From positions 1 through 35,678 of the forward strand of contig CAZYXV010000039.1 of NCBI GenBank assembly GCA_964651475.1: a stretch of 35,678 nt of DNA. The letters run 5' to 3'. This DNA comes from JBGSMF01 sp964651475. GTDB lineage: Bacteria; Chloroflexota; Anaerolineae; Fen-1058. Made by a program: the position numbers and the translations under genes. The first letter of the stretch is position 1. Every line of letters starts with the position of its first letter. Below the pieces are notes generated by a model. It was given only the letters and a program-made list of their open reading frames with translations. It had not been told where the DNA came from and ran no database searches. Shown here piece by piece: positions 9,525-17,200 of the stretch.

Positions 9525-9565
9525 TTGCGCCGGTAATCACCTCCTTTCGTTAATCGGCAGCAAAG

Positions 9566-9593
9566 ATTGCTTTGGCGTTGCACGCCTCGCAAT
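9566..9593. repeat. Small interspersed palindrome (ATTGC...GCAAT type)
   Basis: The outer arms ATTGC/GCAAT enclose an inner perfect stem GGCGT/ACGCC with a TGC loop. It resembles the short palindromic repeats of the form GATTGCTTCG...CGCAATGA that I recall from Chloroflexota and other genomes. It lies in the leader of the 2373-aa gene. The match to that family is from memory. Confidence 0.5.
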
Positions 9594-9642
9594 GATGTTG
9601 GCGATACGGCGGGTCAGGGATGTCCCTATCAGCAATGTATAG

Positions 9643-9669
9643 GTTATAATATCTCTGACTGGTTGTCAA
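9643..9669 (-). promoter_or_regulatory. Candidate promoter for the 2373-aa gene, with overlapping plus-strand -10
   Basis: On the minus strand a perfect TTGACA (9669-9664) is followed by TATAAC (9648-9643) with a 15-bp spacer, which is short. The same bases hold TATAAT on the plus strand (9645-9650), correctly oriented for moaA but with no clear -35. Transcription from the minus promoter would give a leader of about 200 nt. Confidence 0.4.
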
Positions 9670-9772
9670 GCGAGTTTTGAAACCCGGTTTGCGGTAAAAG
9701 GCCGCGTTATGGTATGATTGGGAGGACAATGTATTTCACATTGGGTCGAACCAATGGGGTAGGGGGATCAAT

Positions 9773-10771
9773 TTGGAAGATGCTTTTGGACGGACGATTG
9801 ATTATCTGCGAATCAGTGTGACCGATCGGTGCAATCTGCGCTGTGTGTATTGTATGCCGCCGGAGGGTGTTCCCTGGCAGCCGCACGCGGATATTCTTCG
9901 CTACGAGGAAATCGCGCGCCTGGTGCGCCTGGCGGCGGGACTGGGAATGCGCAAGGTGCGTCTGACGGGCGGAGAGCCGCTGGTGCGCCCGCGCGTCGAG
10001 CGGCTGGTCGAAATGATTGCCTCCACACCGGGCATTGTGGATTTGAGCATGACGACTAACGCCGTGTTGCTGGGTAAGCACGCGCGTGCGTTGGCCAGCG
10101 CCGGCCTGCGCCGCGTCAACGTCAGCCTGGACACACTGCGCGCCGAGCGCTTTCGCGTCATCACGCGGCTGGGCGATATCGAGGACGTGTGGCGCGGGCT
10201 GGACGCGGCCCAGGCGGCCGGATTGGCGCCGATCAAATTGAACGCCGTCGTAGTGCGCGGCATGAATGACGACGAGCTGGTGGATTTTGCCCGCTTGACG
10301 CTCGAGCGGGACTGGCACGTGCGTTTTATCGAGTTGATGCCGGTGGGCAACGAAGGCGAGTGGGGGCGGGGGCTGCCCCCGCCGGGCCAGCGTCACGTGC
10401 CCGTGGAAGAAATGCAGGCTCGCATCAGCCTGGGATTGCACGCCGCGCTGGAACAGACTCAGGCGCCCGCCGGCAACGGCCCGGCGGCCGTATTTCGCCT
10501 GCCGGGCGCCCAGGGCACGTTGGGCTTTATCAGCCCGGTCAGCCAGCACTTTTGCCCCACCTGCAACCGGCTGCGCCTGACGGCCGATGGCCGGCTGCGC
10601 CCGTGCTTGCTGGCCGATAGCGAAGTGGACGTGCGCACGCCCTTGCGCCAAAACGCGACAGACGAGGAGCTGCGCGCGTTGATCGCGCGCGCCGTCTGCA
10701 GCAAGCCAGAACGCCATCACCTGGAAAGCTTTGTGCCGCTCGAGCGGGTGATGGCCCAGATTGGTGGATAG
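9773..10771 (+). CDS. moaA: GTP 3',8-cyclase, molybdenum cofactor biosynthesis protein A
   Basis: MoaA is the radical SAM enzyme that converts GTP to (8S)-3',8-cyclo-7,8-dihydroguanosine 5'-triphosphate, the first step of molybdopterin synthesis (completed by MoaC). The 332-residue length is normal. The N-terminal 4Fe-4S site is Cys20, Cys24 and Cys27 (CNLRCVYC). The second, GTP-binding cluster is Cys261, Cys264 and Cys278 (CX2CX13C). TGGEP (SAM-binding region) and the C-terminal Gly-Gly, needed for activity in this family, are present. The start is TTG with AGGGGG six bases upstream. No other moa, mog or moe gene is in the window, so the rest of the pathway is encoded elsewhere. The gene stands divergent from the giant surface gene and 111 bp before a response regulator. 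Confidence 0.96.
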   Translation: MEDAFGRTIDYLRISVTDRCNLRCVYCMPPEGVPWQPHADILRYEEIARLVRLAAGLGMRKVRLTGGEPLVRPRVERLVEMIASTPGIVDLSMTTNAVLLGKHARALASAGLRRVNVSLDTLRAERFRVITRLGDIEDVWRGLDAAQAAGLAPIKLNAVVVRGMNDDELVDFARLTLERDWHVRFIELMPVGNEGEWGRGLPPPGQRHVPVEEMQARISLGLHAALEQTQAPAGNGPAAVFRLPGAQGTLGFISPVSQHFCPTCNRLRLTADGRLRPCLLADSEVDVRTPLRQNATDEELRALIARAVCSKPERHHLESFVPLERVMAQIGG

Positions 10772-10802
10772 ACATAAGCGTTAAATCGTTCGCCCGCCCG
10801 AT

Positions 10803-10831
10803 TTGCGTTCCGCGCCAGATTGAGGCATAAT
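10803..10831 (+). promoter_or_regulatory. Candidate sigma-70-type promoter for the response regulator
   Basis: TTGCGT and CATAAT are 17 bp apart, and the expected start of transcription is about 45 bases before the TTG start codon. The -35 is weak and the -10 matches five of six positions. Confidence 0.4.
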
Positions 10832-10882
10832 CAGGGCGTTTCACTTTCTGCGCTCAATTGGTTCATCTACGAAAGGCAGACC

Positions 10883-11536
10883 TTGAATAAAATCCGCATC
10901 TTACTGGCAGACGATCACGCTATTCTCCGCGAAGGTATTCGCGCCCTGTTGGAAGATTACGCCGATTTATCCGTCGTCGGCGAGGCCGACGACGGGCGCA
11001 AAGCGGTTGACCTGGCGAGTCAACTTGAACCCGATATCGTTTTGATGGACATTGGCATGCCGGTGATGAGCGGCCTGGAAGCCACGCGCCAGATCAAGCG
11101 CGATTACCCGAATATTCAGGTGCTGGTGTTGACCATGCACGATAGCGAAGAGTACGTCTCGCAACTATTGACGGCGGGCGCGTCGGGGTATGTGCTCAAG
11201 TACGTGGCCTCCAGCGAACTGGTGCAGGCGATTCGCGCCGTAGCCGCCGGACAGAATTACGTCTCGCCGGCCGTCACGCGCGTGCTGGTGGAAAGCCTGA
11301 TTACGCGCCGCGCCAACCCGCGCTCGTTGGATCCGTTCCAGACCCTCACCGAGCGCGAGCGCGAAGTGTTTCAACTGGCCGCCGAAGGAAACACCAATCG
11401 CCAGATCGCCGACAAGCTCGGCGTCAGCGTCAAGACCATCAAGGCGCACCGCGCCAACATGATGGCCAAGCTCGATATCCACGACCGGGGCGAACTGGTC
11501 AAGCTGGCCATTCAGCGCGGGATCATCCAGGTATAA
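10883..11536 (+). CDS. NarL/FixJ-family response regulator (REC + LuxR HTH)
   Basis: The 217-residue product is a two-component transcription regulator. The receiver domain (about 1-120) has the acidic pair Asp10-Asp11, phospho-acceptor Asp56 (LMDIGMP), Thr84 and Lys106. The C-terminal LuxR-type helix-turn-helix (about 150-212) contains LTEREREVFQLAAEG, RQIADKLGVSVKTIKAHRANMM and KLDIHDRGELVKLAI. I start it at the TTG at 10883, which has AAAGG six bases upstream and begins directly with the receiver strand (NKIRILLADDH); an ATG 21 codons upstream would add residues of no known domain. No histidine kinase lies in the window, so its partner is elsewhere. Its targets are unknown. It ends 12 bp from the convergent permease gene with no room for a separate terminator. 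Confidence 0.93.
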   Translation: MNKIRILLADDHAILREGIRALLEDYADLSVVGEADDGRKAVDLASQLEPDIVLMDIGMPVMSGLEATRQIKRDYPNIQVLVLTMHDSEEYVSQLLTAGASGYVLKYVASSELVQAIRAVAAGQNYVSPAVTRVLVESLITRRANPRSLDPFQTLTEREREVFQLAAEGNTNRQIADKLGVSVKTIKAHRANMMAKLDIHDRGELVKLAIQRGIIQV

Positions 11537-11548
11537 TGTTGTATTTGC

Positions 11549-12361
11549 TTATCCCCCGTTGACGGATACGTGCCGCAATCCCACGCGGAACAGTCCCCAC
11601 AACGCCAGCGCAAACACGCCGATCCACACGGTTTGCATGCCGAGCACTTGCAGCCAGCGCGTCCACTCGAACGAAACGAACAACCGCGCTGGCGCATAGA
11701 TGACGTAATTGAACGGCAGAATCAGCGCCGCGTTTTTCAGCCAGTCCGGGAAAAAATCTAGCGGGATCAACATGCCGCCCAGAATGAAAAGCACCTTGCT
11801 GTAAATCAACTGGATAGAGGACACATCTTCGGTGATAAAAGCCGACAGGCCAATGATGCCCTCGACGCAAAAATCGAGCACGAGCGCCAGCGCGATGCTG
11901 ACGATCAATGGCAGTGTGTAGGCCGGGTTGAACGGCATCGGTCCGACCAACACTGTCACCAGGATTGCGCCGGCTGTAAAGTTGATGACCAGCCGCATCA
12001 ACGTGTCGCCCAGGCCATACGCCCAATGATACAGCAGATAATTGTAAGGGCGGCTGATGGTATAGGCCAGCGAGCCATCCTTGACTTCTGTGGATATCCG
12101 GTCTGCAAAGCGCAGCTTGCTGAGGATGATGGTTTCGGTCATCACCAGGTACCACAGTGTATCCCGGAACGTCAGCCCGGCAATCGTCTCTGCGCCGACG
12201 GCGCGGTAAGTGGCGCGCCACAGCTGCACGAACACGTACAGGATGACGACCATAAAGATGCTGCGATAGGCCAGCTCGCCCGCGTAGGCCAGGTTGTTTT
12301 GCAGGTTGATTTGGGCGATGGCGCCATATTTGGTTACGTTGAGCCTGAGGCGATAGAACAT
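11549..12361 (-). CDS. ABC-2-type transporter permease (DUF990/ABC2_membrane_6-like)
   Basis: The 270-residue protein has about six hydrophobic membrane segments, starting near SIFMVVILYVFVQLW and ending near VWIGVFALALWGLF. Characteristic spots are LRFADRISTEVKDGSLAYTISRPYNYLLY before the third segment and GGMLIPLDFFPDWLKN late in the chain. These fit the ABC-2 family of export permeases that normally sit beside a daunorubicin-type ATPase and a second permease. Neither is adjacent here, but an ATPase of the right family lies at 33638-34642. The ATG has almost no Shine-Dalgarno sequence; a -10 box lies 6 bases upstream, so the mRNA may be leaderless. The substrate is unknown. Confidence 0.85.
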   Translation of the reverse strand: MFYRLRLNVTKYGAIAQINLQNNLAYAGELAYRSIFMVVILYVFVQLWRATYRAVGAETIAGLTFRDTLWYLVMTETIILSKLRFADRISTEVKDGSLAYTISRPYNYLLYHWAYGLGDTLMRLVINFTAGAILVTVLVGPMPFNPAYTLPLIVSIALALVLDFCVEGIIGLSAFITEDVSSIQLIYSKVLFILGGMLIPLDFFPDWLKNAALILPFNYVIYAPARLFVSFEWTRWLQVLGMQTVWIGVFALALWGLFRVGLRHVSVNGG

Positions 12362-12367
12362 AAGGCT

Positions 12368-12395
12368 ATTTTAGCGCAAAGAGGCCAGGATGCAA
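12368..12395 (-). promoter_or_regulatory. Promoter for the permease gene, probable leaderless transcript
   Basis: TTGCAT (12395-12390) and TAAAAT (12373-12368) are 16 bp apart, and the -10 ends 6 bases before the ATG. The -35 lies in one arm of the 13-bp inverted repeat at 12383-12417. Confidence 0.5.
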
Positions 12396-12417
12396 AGGCG
12401 TGACTTGCATCCTGGCC
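12383..12417 (-). terminator. 13-bp perfect inverted repeat, likely terminator of the upstream gene
   Basis: Arms GGCCAGGATGCAA and TTGCATCCTGGCC are perfectly complementary around a 9-base loop. On the minus strand the stem is followed by TCTTTG. It lies about 95 bp after the stop of the 236-aa gene and overlaps the -35 of the next gene, so an operator function is an alternative. Confidence 0.55.
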
Positions 12418-12511
12418 TGCAGAAATCCTGTTCATAGTGCTCTCGCCTGTAGCGGGGCGCCCGCAACCCTGGCGCTGCCCGCCAGGGCAAGTGTGACAGC
12501 TTGAGTTACGT

Positions 12512-13222
12512 TTACGCTTCTTTGGAGTCGTAGCCTGGCACCACCTGAACCTGCGTGAGCATGCTGGTATCCAAGAGGCTCGAGAATTCGAACTCGAACG
12601 GGCGAGTCTCGCCCGGAGGCAATGCCTCGAGGCACTCGCCGTTGCTGTCTTCCAGCTCGCTCATATCCACGATATAAATCTGGCCGTCTGCGGTATAGCC
12701 GATGCCTACCACCGACGGGTACAGGCACGCTTCGTTGCCGGTGTTGGCGTACACGCCGGTGACGCAAACGTTCTCACCCAATTCGACCTTGACGTTGACC
12801 AGCTCGGCCCTGGGATGCCGGGCCGCTTCGACGGCCCTGAAAACCGTCAGCTTGATGCTGGCCGCCTTGCCCTTGACGTCCGCCTCGTCGTTGTAGCCCA
12901 TAAACGGTCCAATGCCGTGCGGCGGGATGGTCGCGTTGAGCGCCGAGGCCGTAAAGGGTTTTCCCACCGCGTTGGTCGCTTCCATTTCCCGCCCGCTGCT
13001 GTCGTAGAGGTGAACGTGCAGCATGATGGCTATCCACTTGTCGCTCTCGTTCTCGATCAGGCCGGGAATCATCAGTGTGCCCATGTCCGACCGGGCCGGC
13101 CCCTGGATGATTTCAATAGGGAAGCGGCAGCCCGCGGTGGAGGGCGGATGGCTGACCAGGTTGCGGGTCAGCTTGATATGAGCCTGGTCGTCGCCCAGCT
13201 TGACGCTTTCAGGTTCGTTCAC
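12512..13222 (-). CDS. Unknown protein, signal-less paralog of the adjacent lipoprotein
   Basis: The 236-residue product aligns over most of its length with the neighbouring lipoprotein. Shared blocks include FPIEI, ARS, PGLIENESDKWIAI, LYDSSG, IPPHGIGPFMG, DVKGKAASIKLT and VGIGYTADGQIYI. The pattern resembles secreted beta-sandwich proteins of the FxLYD kind, but I do not recognise a named family. The GTG start has a strong GGAGG five bases upstream. Unlike its paralog it has no signal peptide or lipobox, and nothing signal-like can be read between the GTG and the palindromic repeats just upstream. It may therefore have lost its export signal or act in the cytoplasm. It lies 112 bp behind the paralog and is followed by a strong hairpin. 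Confidence 0.7.
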   Translation of the reverse strand: MNEPESVKLGDDQAHIKLTRNLVSHPPSTAGCRFPIEIIQGPARSDMGTLMIPGLIENESDKWIAIMLHVHLYDSSGREMEATNAVGKPFTASALNATIPPHGIGPFMGYNDEADVKGKAASIKLTVFRAVEAARHPRAELVNVKVELGENVCVTGVYANTGNEACLYPSVVGIGYTADGQIYIVDMSELEDSNGECLEALPPGETRPFEFEFSSLLDTSMLTQVQVVPGYDSKEA

Positions 13223-13262
13223 TTTATCCTCCGATCGTATCTTCTCAATAATCCGGGGTAGT

Positions 13263-13309
13263 GGCAGGGCTTGCCCCTGCCCTCATATGGGCGACCGCAA
13301 GAGTCGCCC
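13263..13309. repeat. Two adjacent small palindromes between the paralogs
   Basis: GGCAGGG/CCCTGCC (13263-13281) and GGGCGAC/GTCGCCC with a 7-base loop (13289-13309). They look like dispersed GC-rich intergenic repeats. They may also act as weak terminators or mRNA stabilisers between the two genes. Confidence 0.55.
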
Positions 13310-13334
13310 CTACATTTTGAGATGATACCTCCGA

Positions 13335-14084
13335 TCATTCTATGATTGAGTCCGGCCAGCAGCCGCCGAGCACCTCGCCTTTGGTGATTAGCTCGTTGGT
13401 ATCATAATCGCCCAGGCTGAACTTGAAAGACCCGGATTGCTCCGGCGCCAGCGCCTCAATGCTCGTAAAATCTGCCACAAAAACTCGCCCGTCGGAAGCA
13501 TAGCCAATGCCGACGGCAATCGGGCCTGGGCACGTTTCATCGCCGACGTTGGTAAGCGTGCCACTGACCTTGAAATCCTCGCCTAGTTCGACCTGGATGT
13601 CAGAGGCTTGTACTTGCATGGGTTTCTGGGATTCGACCGCTTTGTGAATGGTCAGTTTGTAGCTGACCGCTTTGCCATTGACATCCTGTTCGTCCGCCCG
13701 CCCCATAAAGGGGCTGATGCCACGCGGTGGAATGTAAAAGGTCAGCCCCGAGGCCCACAAGGGGTTGCCGGTCGCGGCGGTAGCCGTCAGTTCTTTCCCG
13801 CTGCTATCGTAGAGTTTGACGAGCAACTGCACGGCGATCCATTTGTCGCTATTGTTTTTGATAAGGCCGGGAAACACCAGGTATCCGAGCCGCGAGCGCG
13901 CGACGCCCGGAACGATTTCGATGGGAATGGCGCTGCCTTCCGTCAAAGGCGGCTGAGCGGTCAGCTCGGTGTACGCGCTTAACTGGCTTTGAGCGCCGGA
14001 GCTAATGTTGCCCGGCAGGCCGCACCCCGACGCGCTGATGACCATCGCCAGTAACGGTATTGCAATCAAAGAACGCTTGAGCAT
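13335..14084 (-). CDS. Putative lipoprotein of unknown function
   Basis: The 249-residue protein begins at an ATG preceded by AGGAG seven bases away. An upstream start 18 codons earlier is less likely because it would bury the signal. The signal peptide runs into the lipobox SASGC, with Cys21 as the lipidated residue, so the protein should be anchored to the outer face of the membrane. The remainder is a beta-rich domain paralogous to the next gene (PGLIKNNSDKWIAVQ, LYDSSGKEL, PPRGISPFMG, VGIGYASDGRVFV). No enzyme motif is visible. It follows the papain-like peptidase gene after a 123-bp gap that holds a long inverted repeat, so co-transcription is possible but not certain. Confidence 0.75.
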   Translation of the reverse strand: MLKRSLIAIPLLAMVISASGCGLPGNISSGAQSQLSAYTELTAQPPLTEGSAIPIEIVPGVARSRLGYLVFPGLIKNNSDKWIAVQLLVKLYDSSGKELTATAATGNPLWASGLTFYIPPRGISPFMGRADEQDVNGKAVSYKLTIHKAVESQKPMQVQASDIQVELGEDFKVSGTLTNVGDETCPGPIAVGIGYASDGRVFVADFTSIEALAPEQSGSFKFSLGDYDTNELITKGEVLGGCWPDSIIE

Positions 14085-14113
14085 GATTTTTCTCCTAATC
14101 TTTTCTCTTGTGA

Positions 14114-14184
14114 GGACACGGATAAACACAGATGACACTGATTTTGGAGATCCACTCTGCGTTCATCTGTGTCAATCCGTGTCC
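14114..14184. repeat. Long imperfect palindrome with 22-bp arms
   Basis: The arms 14114-14135 and 14163-14184 are complementary at 20 of 22 positions (GGACACGGAT... against ...ATCCGTGTCC), around a 27-base centre. This CACGGAT/ATCCGTG type is a dispersed intergenic repeat that I recall from many bacterial genomes. It fills most of the gap between the peptidase and lipoprotein genes. Confidence 0.75.
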
Positions 14185-14207
14185 GATTCAATCTATGCTT
14201 CAAAGGG

Positions 14208-17200
14208 CTAACGCAGCGCTGCCTGTTTGAGAACGGCGCTGGGATCGGCTTGAAAAGCCGCATCGGCTTGAAAAGCCGCATCGTCTATAAAGATGCTGCT
14301 GCTCGCATCGTAGGTTAGGTCTCGTATCATCAAAGTCACCGATTGCCCCGCATAGCCTGATAGATTGATAACTTGCTTTTGCCAGCCGCTCGTGGCCGAG
14401 CACAGGTTGTGAGTATAGACCGGCGTGTAATCTATTTCCACGGTGGCGACTTCGTCGGCGCAGCCGGTCCCGGGTGTGATCTGATACCAATAAGCCAGAT
14501 ACGAGCTGCCGCTGGGTATGGTGACTTGTTGTTCGATGGACGAATAATCGTACTCGACGCCACCCAACCAGGCCAGCCAGTTGCCGCCGTGAGGCGTGAC
14601 GCCGCCGGGCAGGCTGGTATTGACGATCAGGTCGCGGCTGTCAATGGCGTATTCCGTCCAGCCGGTCTTGCCGCTTTCAAAATCGCCGTTGACCAGCCCG
14701 CCGCCGGACGAGCGCTGCACGGTGACTTGCTGCGCGCTGCTCCACGCGCCGGTCCCGGCGGCGTTCTTGCCGCGCACGCGATAGGTGTAGGTTCCATCCG
14801 CTTTGCCGGTGACGTTGTAGGGCGAGGCGGCCCAGTTGGTTTCGACGACGGCGCCGTTCTCTTCAATCTCGAAAGCCGTCGGCGCGGGGCCGCTGCCGGC
14901 CGTCCAGGTGAGCGTATAGTTGCCATCGGTGGACGGGTTGGGCGAGATGGCTGCCAAGGCCGGCGCGCCCGGGACCTGCGCTTGTTGGCCGCTGCTGCCT
15001 TTGAGCACGGCCGGCAGATAGATGTACCGGCGCGTTGGCGCGGAGCCGGCCGATTGCGCCACGGCCAAGGCCCATTTGCCCGGGTGATTGGAACGGACTG
15101 TAATCTTGTGCGCCTGCGCGTCCAGTGTATAGTTGGGTTCGGGCTGCCAGTTGCCGGCTACCAGGTACACCGGCTTGAGCTGTGAGCCTGGCACGCCCAG
15201 TTGATATTCGTCGTAGCGGAACGTGATTTCGATAGCGGCTTTGAGGCCGTCCTTGATCTTGCGTCCGCTAGTTTGATCGAACAGCTCGACCTGGTAGCCG
15301 TGCTCAACCGGGCGATAGAGCTTGTCTACCGGCAGGTTGCCGGTGGGCTTGATTGAAGCCACCAATTTCGAGCCGGCATTGGCCTGGATGACGTTGGCCG
15401 GAATCTTGATCGAGGCGCCGTCGGCCAGGGTGGTGCTCCAGCCTTCTTCCACCAGGAACGCTTGCACCTTGCCTTCGGCCAGCCGCTCCTGGTAGACCAC
15501 CTCGAGCGCGTACTGCGCGTTGACCATCGGCGCGGTCACGCCATTGGGCATCACCGCCGCCTGCGTTTGGCCGCTGACGTTGACTGTGACGCTGTCCCAG
15601 AACCAATCGCCGTTGGGCAAATCGGCGGAAGCGTATATCGTCCACGCCGTCGTTGAGCTTTGCACCTGCCCTTTGTAGCAGCCATTGTTATCGGTAGTGG
15701 CGTCAAAGTATTGCCAGTCGTCGCTAAAACCGCTGACCTCGGCATTGGCTACCGGGTTGCCGGACGTGTCCAGCACCTGGCCCATGATGTATGCATCCGA
15801 GCCTCTGACCACCAATTTGACGTCAATCGCCGTGGCCCCGGCGGTGCGCGCGCCCGGCGCGCGCGGGCTGGCCGTCACCGTCTGCTGCGGCGCATTCTGC
15901 AAGCATTGGCTGAGCGGCGCGTTGGGCGCGCAGCCCTGGATGGCCGTGCCCAGCTTGAACGAATTTCCACCCGACAGCGGCACATAGATTTGGAAACGGC
16001 CCGCCTTGTCGGTCAGCGAAAAGCGCTCGTAATCGCTGCCCTTGACCCACACGTACACGCCGCCCAGCGGCGCGTTGCTCTGGTCCACCACCTGGCCGGC
16101 CACGACGCCGTTCAGGTTGTCCAGCGTGATATTTTGCGTGTTCTGGCCGCTGGCGATGGTCACCGCCAAAGCCGAGGGCGGGCTGGCGCGGTACTGGTCG
16201 CTTTGCAGCTCATAGCTCAACAGCCAATCGCCGGCCAATACGGACATCTCGTACCCGCCTGTGTCGGGATCAATCATGGCCAATTGCAGCGCGGACTGGC
16301 CGCCCTTGGGCACAGCGTACACGTATCCATTCACGCCGGTCACAGTCTGGCCGCTGGAATTCTTGAGCACGCCCTGGAGGGTGGCATTGTTTTGCTGCAG
16401 CGTCACGCTGACCACGGGTGTGGCCTGGCTTGCCGCCAGGTAGAGCGGCTGCTCAAAGACGTACAGATCGTGTATCGCCTCCAGGCGCGCGCCGCTGGCC
16501 CGGGGCAAGGCCTGCGCCAACTGCGGCAGGCTGATGGGCGCGGTCTCGGTGATGAACGAGTAGGTGTTGCCCGGCGCCAGGTACAGCCCAAAGCGCAAGT
16601 CGCCGCCGGGGGCTTTGATTTCAAAGTGGCCCGCGCGCACGCTGGTGACAACCAGCGGCTTGGGGTCGTCGGCGCGGCGCACATAGGCCCAGGCCTTGAC
16701 ATCGGTCAACAGCGTTCCCGCGCCGTCTATGATGTTTCCTTGCACCTGGTTCTTGGTGGATTCCAGGATAAAATTCGCCACAACTGTCTGCCCGCTGCCC
16801 ACGCTCACCTGGCGCGGATCGCCTGTATAGAGATAGGGCGAATAGATGAACGGGCGCGGTTGAACCAGCCACTCGCCCGCCGGCAGCAGCAGCGAGTAAC
16901 GGCCGTCGCCGTTCGTCGTCACGCTGGCCCACGCGCCGCCCAATTGCCAGATGTCCACATCCGCGCCGCCGACCGGCTGATTGTACACATTGACAACCGT
17001 GCCGCTGATGACGGCATCCTTTTGCAGCACCGTAATGTCGGCCAGCGTCTTGTCTCCCGCGCCGAACTCGAACTGAAGCGGCGCGGGCGCGGCGTAGAAC
17101 GGATACTCGTCGCTCGACAGCCACACTTGCGCCTCAAAACTGCCGGCCACCAGCGGTAGACGGAACTGACCGTTCGCGTCCAGGTTGCCGCTGCTGTAAA

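Noticed and set aside
9531..9550. End of a 16S rRNA gene (plus strand reads ATCACCTCCTTTC)
   Set aside because: No other 16S sequence flanks it. On the minus strand it is an extended Shine-Dalgarno-like tract in the leader of a protein gene.
9445..9640. Riboswitch (for example cyclic-di-GMP type) in the long leader of the 2373-aa gene
   Set aside because: The conserved core of known riboswitches could not be found; the structured part is explained by a small dispersed palindrome.
15660..17159. Long plus-strand open frame (499 codons) and similar ones at 20167-21336, 23773-25110 and 29832-31103
   Set aside because: They lie antisense to clear secreted-protein genes, have no ribosome sites, Arg/Gly/His-rich unrecognisable translations and no domains; they are GC-driven shadows.
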